NCBI RefSeq assembly: GCF_028583425.1
Contig: NC_072793.1
Coordinates: forward strand, 65,787,028-65,851,027
DNA from: Eublepharis macularius
Taxonomy: Eukaryota; Chordata; Lepidosauria; Squamata; Eublepharidae
Direction: 5' to 3'
Length of the DNA: 64,000 bases
The position numbers and the translations under genes are program-made. How positions within the stretch are numbered: position 1 is the first letter of the stretch; each line of letters opens with the position of its first letter. Below, in pieces: positions 57,190-64,000 of the stretch. The notes beneath the pieces are model-generated. The model had not been told where the DNA came from. It searched no databases and saw nothing but the letters and a program-made list of their open reading frames with translations.

Positions 57190-58757
57190 TAGGGGTTGTT
57201 GTTCCACTCAGGGGGCTGTCATTCAGGTAACAGAGCCCTTCTTCTACACCCAGGGGGTTTCAATCCCGTCAAAGAAGGCTTCTGCTACACCCAGAGGCTG
57301 TCATTCCACTCAGGGGCATGCCATTTCAGTCACAGAATGCTTCTGCTAGATCCAGGGGTGTCATTCCACTCTGTAGCCTGTCATTCCAGTCCCAGAGCAC
57401 TTCTGATACACACAGGAGCTGTCATTCCAGTTAGAGGCTTGTCATTCCAGTCCGAGAGCCCATCTGATACATCCAGAGGCTGTCATTCCACTCAGGGGCC
57501 TGTCATTCTAGTCCCAGAACCCTCCTAATACACCCAGCAGCCATCATTCTACTCAGGGGCCTTTCATTCCAGTCCCAGAGCTGTTCTGTCACACCCAGGG
57601 GCCATCATTCCCCTGAGGGGCCTGTCATTCCAGTCCAAGACCGCTTCTTATATACCGAGGGCCGTTATTCCACTCATGGCCTGTCATTCCAGTTACACAG
57701 CCCTTCTGATACACCAGGAGCTGTCATTTTCTCAGGGGCTTGTCATTCCAGTTCCAGAGTCCCTCAGTCACACCCAGCGGCCGTCAATCCACTCAGGGGC
57801 CTGTCATTCCAGTCCCAGATCCTGCCTTCTACACCCAGGGTCTGTTATTCCACTCAGGGGCATGTCATTCCTGTCCTAGAGCCCTTCTGATACAGCCAAG
57901 GTCCCTCATTCCAATTCGGGGCCTGTCATTCTAGTTTCAGAGCCCTTCACTCACACTCAGGGTCTGTCATTCTACTTAGGGGCCTATCATTCCAGTCCCA
58001 GAGCACTTCTGATAGAACCAGGGGCCGTTATTCCACTCTGAGGCCTGTCATTCTAGTCCCATAGCCCTTCTAATACACCCACGGGGCATCATTCCTCTCA
58101 GAGGCTTGTCATTCCAGAGCGCTTCTGCTACATTCAGGGTCTATCATTCCACTCAAGGGGCTGTCATTCTTGTCCCAGAACACTTATGTCACACCCAGGG
58201 GCCTTCATTCCACTCAGGGGCCTGTCATTCCAGTCCCAGAGCGCTTCTGCTACAGCCAGGGTCTGTCATTCCAGTCAGGGGGCTGTTATTCCCATCCCAG
58301 ACCCCATCTGTTATACCCAGGGGCCATCATTCCTCTCCAGGGCCTGTCATTCTAGTCCCAGAGCCCTTCAGTCACACCCAGGGGGCATCAATCTACTCAG
58401 GGGCCTGTCATTCCAGTCCCAGAGCACTTCTGATAGAACCAGGGGCCGTTATTTCACTCTGGGGCCTGTAATTCCAGTCCCCGAGCCCTCCTAATACACC
58501 CAGGGGCAGCGCTTCTGCTACACCCAGGATTTGTCATTCCACTCAGGGGGCTGTCATTCTTGTCCCAGAGCACTTATGTCACACCCAAGGTCTGTGATTC
58601 CACTCAAGGGCCTGTCATTCCAGTCCCAGAGCGCTTCTGCTACACCCAGGGTCTGTCATTCCAGTCAGGGCACTGTCATTCCTATCCCAGACCCCTTCTG
58701 TTACACCCAGGGGCTATCATTCCACTCAGGGGCCTGTCATTTCAGTCTCTGAATAGT
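57190..58757 (+). repeat. Minisatellite, about 26 units of 60 bp
   Basis: A tandem array of units of the form CTGTCATTCCACTCAGGGGC, then CTGTCATTCCAGTCCCAGAG, then GCTTCTGATACACCCAGG-like sequence. Units vary by substitutions and small length changes, so reading frames shift between units and no protein is encoded. It ends about 650 bp before the PRELID2 start codon and 330 bp before its CpG island. Confidence 0.92.
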
Positions 58758-59089
58758 CTATCTGGGCCCAGGCACCTTCCTTCAAAATACACTCCACATT
58801 TTCTTTGCAACTTTTTTTTTTTTGCTATAATGTGTTTCAGTGGAGCCCATGAAAGTAAATGGGCATTCTTGGTTCCCATTATTTCCAATGGGCATTCAAG
58901 CCTCTCCCATTATTTTCAATGGACAACCTGTCATTCCTTTTAGTACCTCCCCTCTGAAAGGGTTCTTACTGTTCAAACGCTATTAGTTTCCTAACAGGAA
59001 AATGCTTCCCTATTAATTTCTCATGCAAACGTGTGATAATCATACTCATGTCCTTTATGTTTGGCTTGGATGTAATATAAAGCCAAGGA

Positions 59090-64000
<4,911 letters not shown>

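Noticed and set aside
57155-58943. Multiple ORFs with repeated SFQSQS or CHSSPRAL motifs
   Set aside because: They are by-products of the minisatellite; the unit length varies, so frames change between units.

Overview
This window is nuclear DNA from a vertebrate, most likely a squamate reptile (a lizard, possibly a gecko; species not determined). The evidence is three spliced genes that match human 5q32 in order and orientation, plus a repeat load typical of squamates: L1, L2 and RTE/BovB-type LINEs, tRNA-headed SINEs, many short hAT- and Harbinger-like elements, and abundant microsatellites.

Host genes. (1) SH3RF2, minus strand: only the RING-bearing first coding exon (7546-7926) is present, and the rest of the gene lies off the left edge, so 1-7545 is its intron. 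(2) GRXCR2, plus strand: complete in three coding exons (36206-36547, 41007-41234, 49800-49979), encoding 249 aa. (3) PRELID2, plus strand: first coding exon (59408-59482) inside a CpG island; the remaining window is its first intron. SH3RF2 and GRXCR2 are divergent (head to head), and PRELID2 follows GRXCR2 in tandem, as in mammals. The genes are not functionally linked: SH3RF2 is a RING E3 ligase/scaffold, GRXCR2 a hair-cell stereocilia protein, and PRELID2 a PRELI-family lipid-transfer protein.

Intergenic block 22.6-34.5 kb. The most remarkable structure is an 11.9-kb hAT DNA transposon with a perfect 8-bp target duplication. It carries a TATA box, a 281-codon ORF with a BED zinc finger, and several tandem arrays (about 140, 214 and 166 bp units). 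It has itself been hit by a nearly intact 6.2-kb L1. A second internal hAT 3' end shows that one family member jumped into another. Two 1-kb relatives sit in GRXCR2 intron 2, inverted and cut down but still carrying the promoter region.

Other regions. 10.3-22.4 kb holds a fossil Ty3/gypsy-like gag region, an L2 copy split by an 865-bp inverted-repeat element, and several palindromic MITEs. GRXCR2 intron 1 holds a degraded L2 carrying a SINE. Intron 2 holds an RTE/BovB-type fragment, a long palindrome and the two hAT copies. 57.2-58.8 kb is a minisatellite of about 60-bp units ending roughly 650 bp before the PRELID2 start codon. No tRNA or rRNA gene, CRISPR array or prokaryotic feature was seen.
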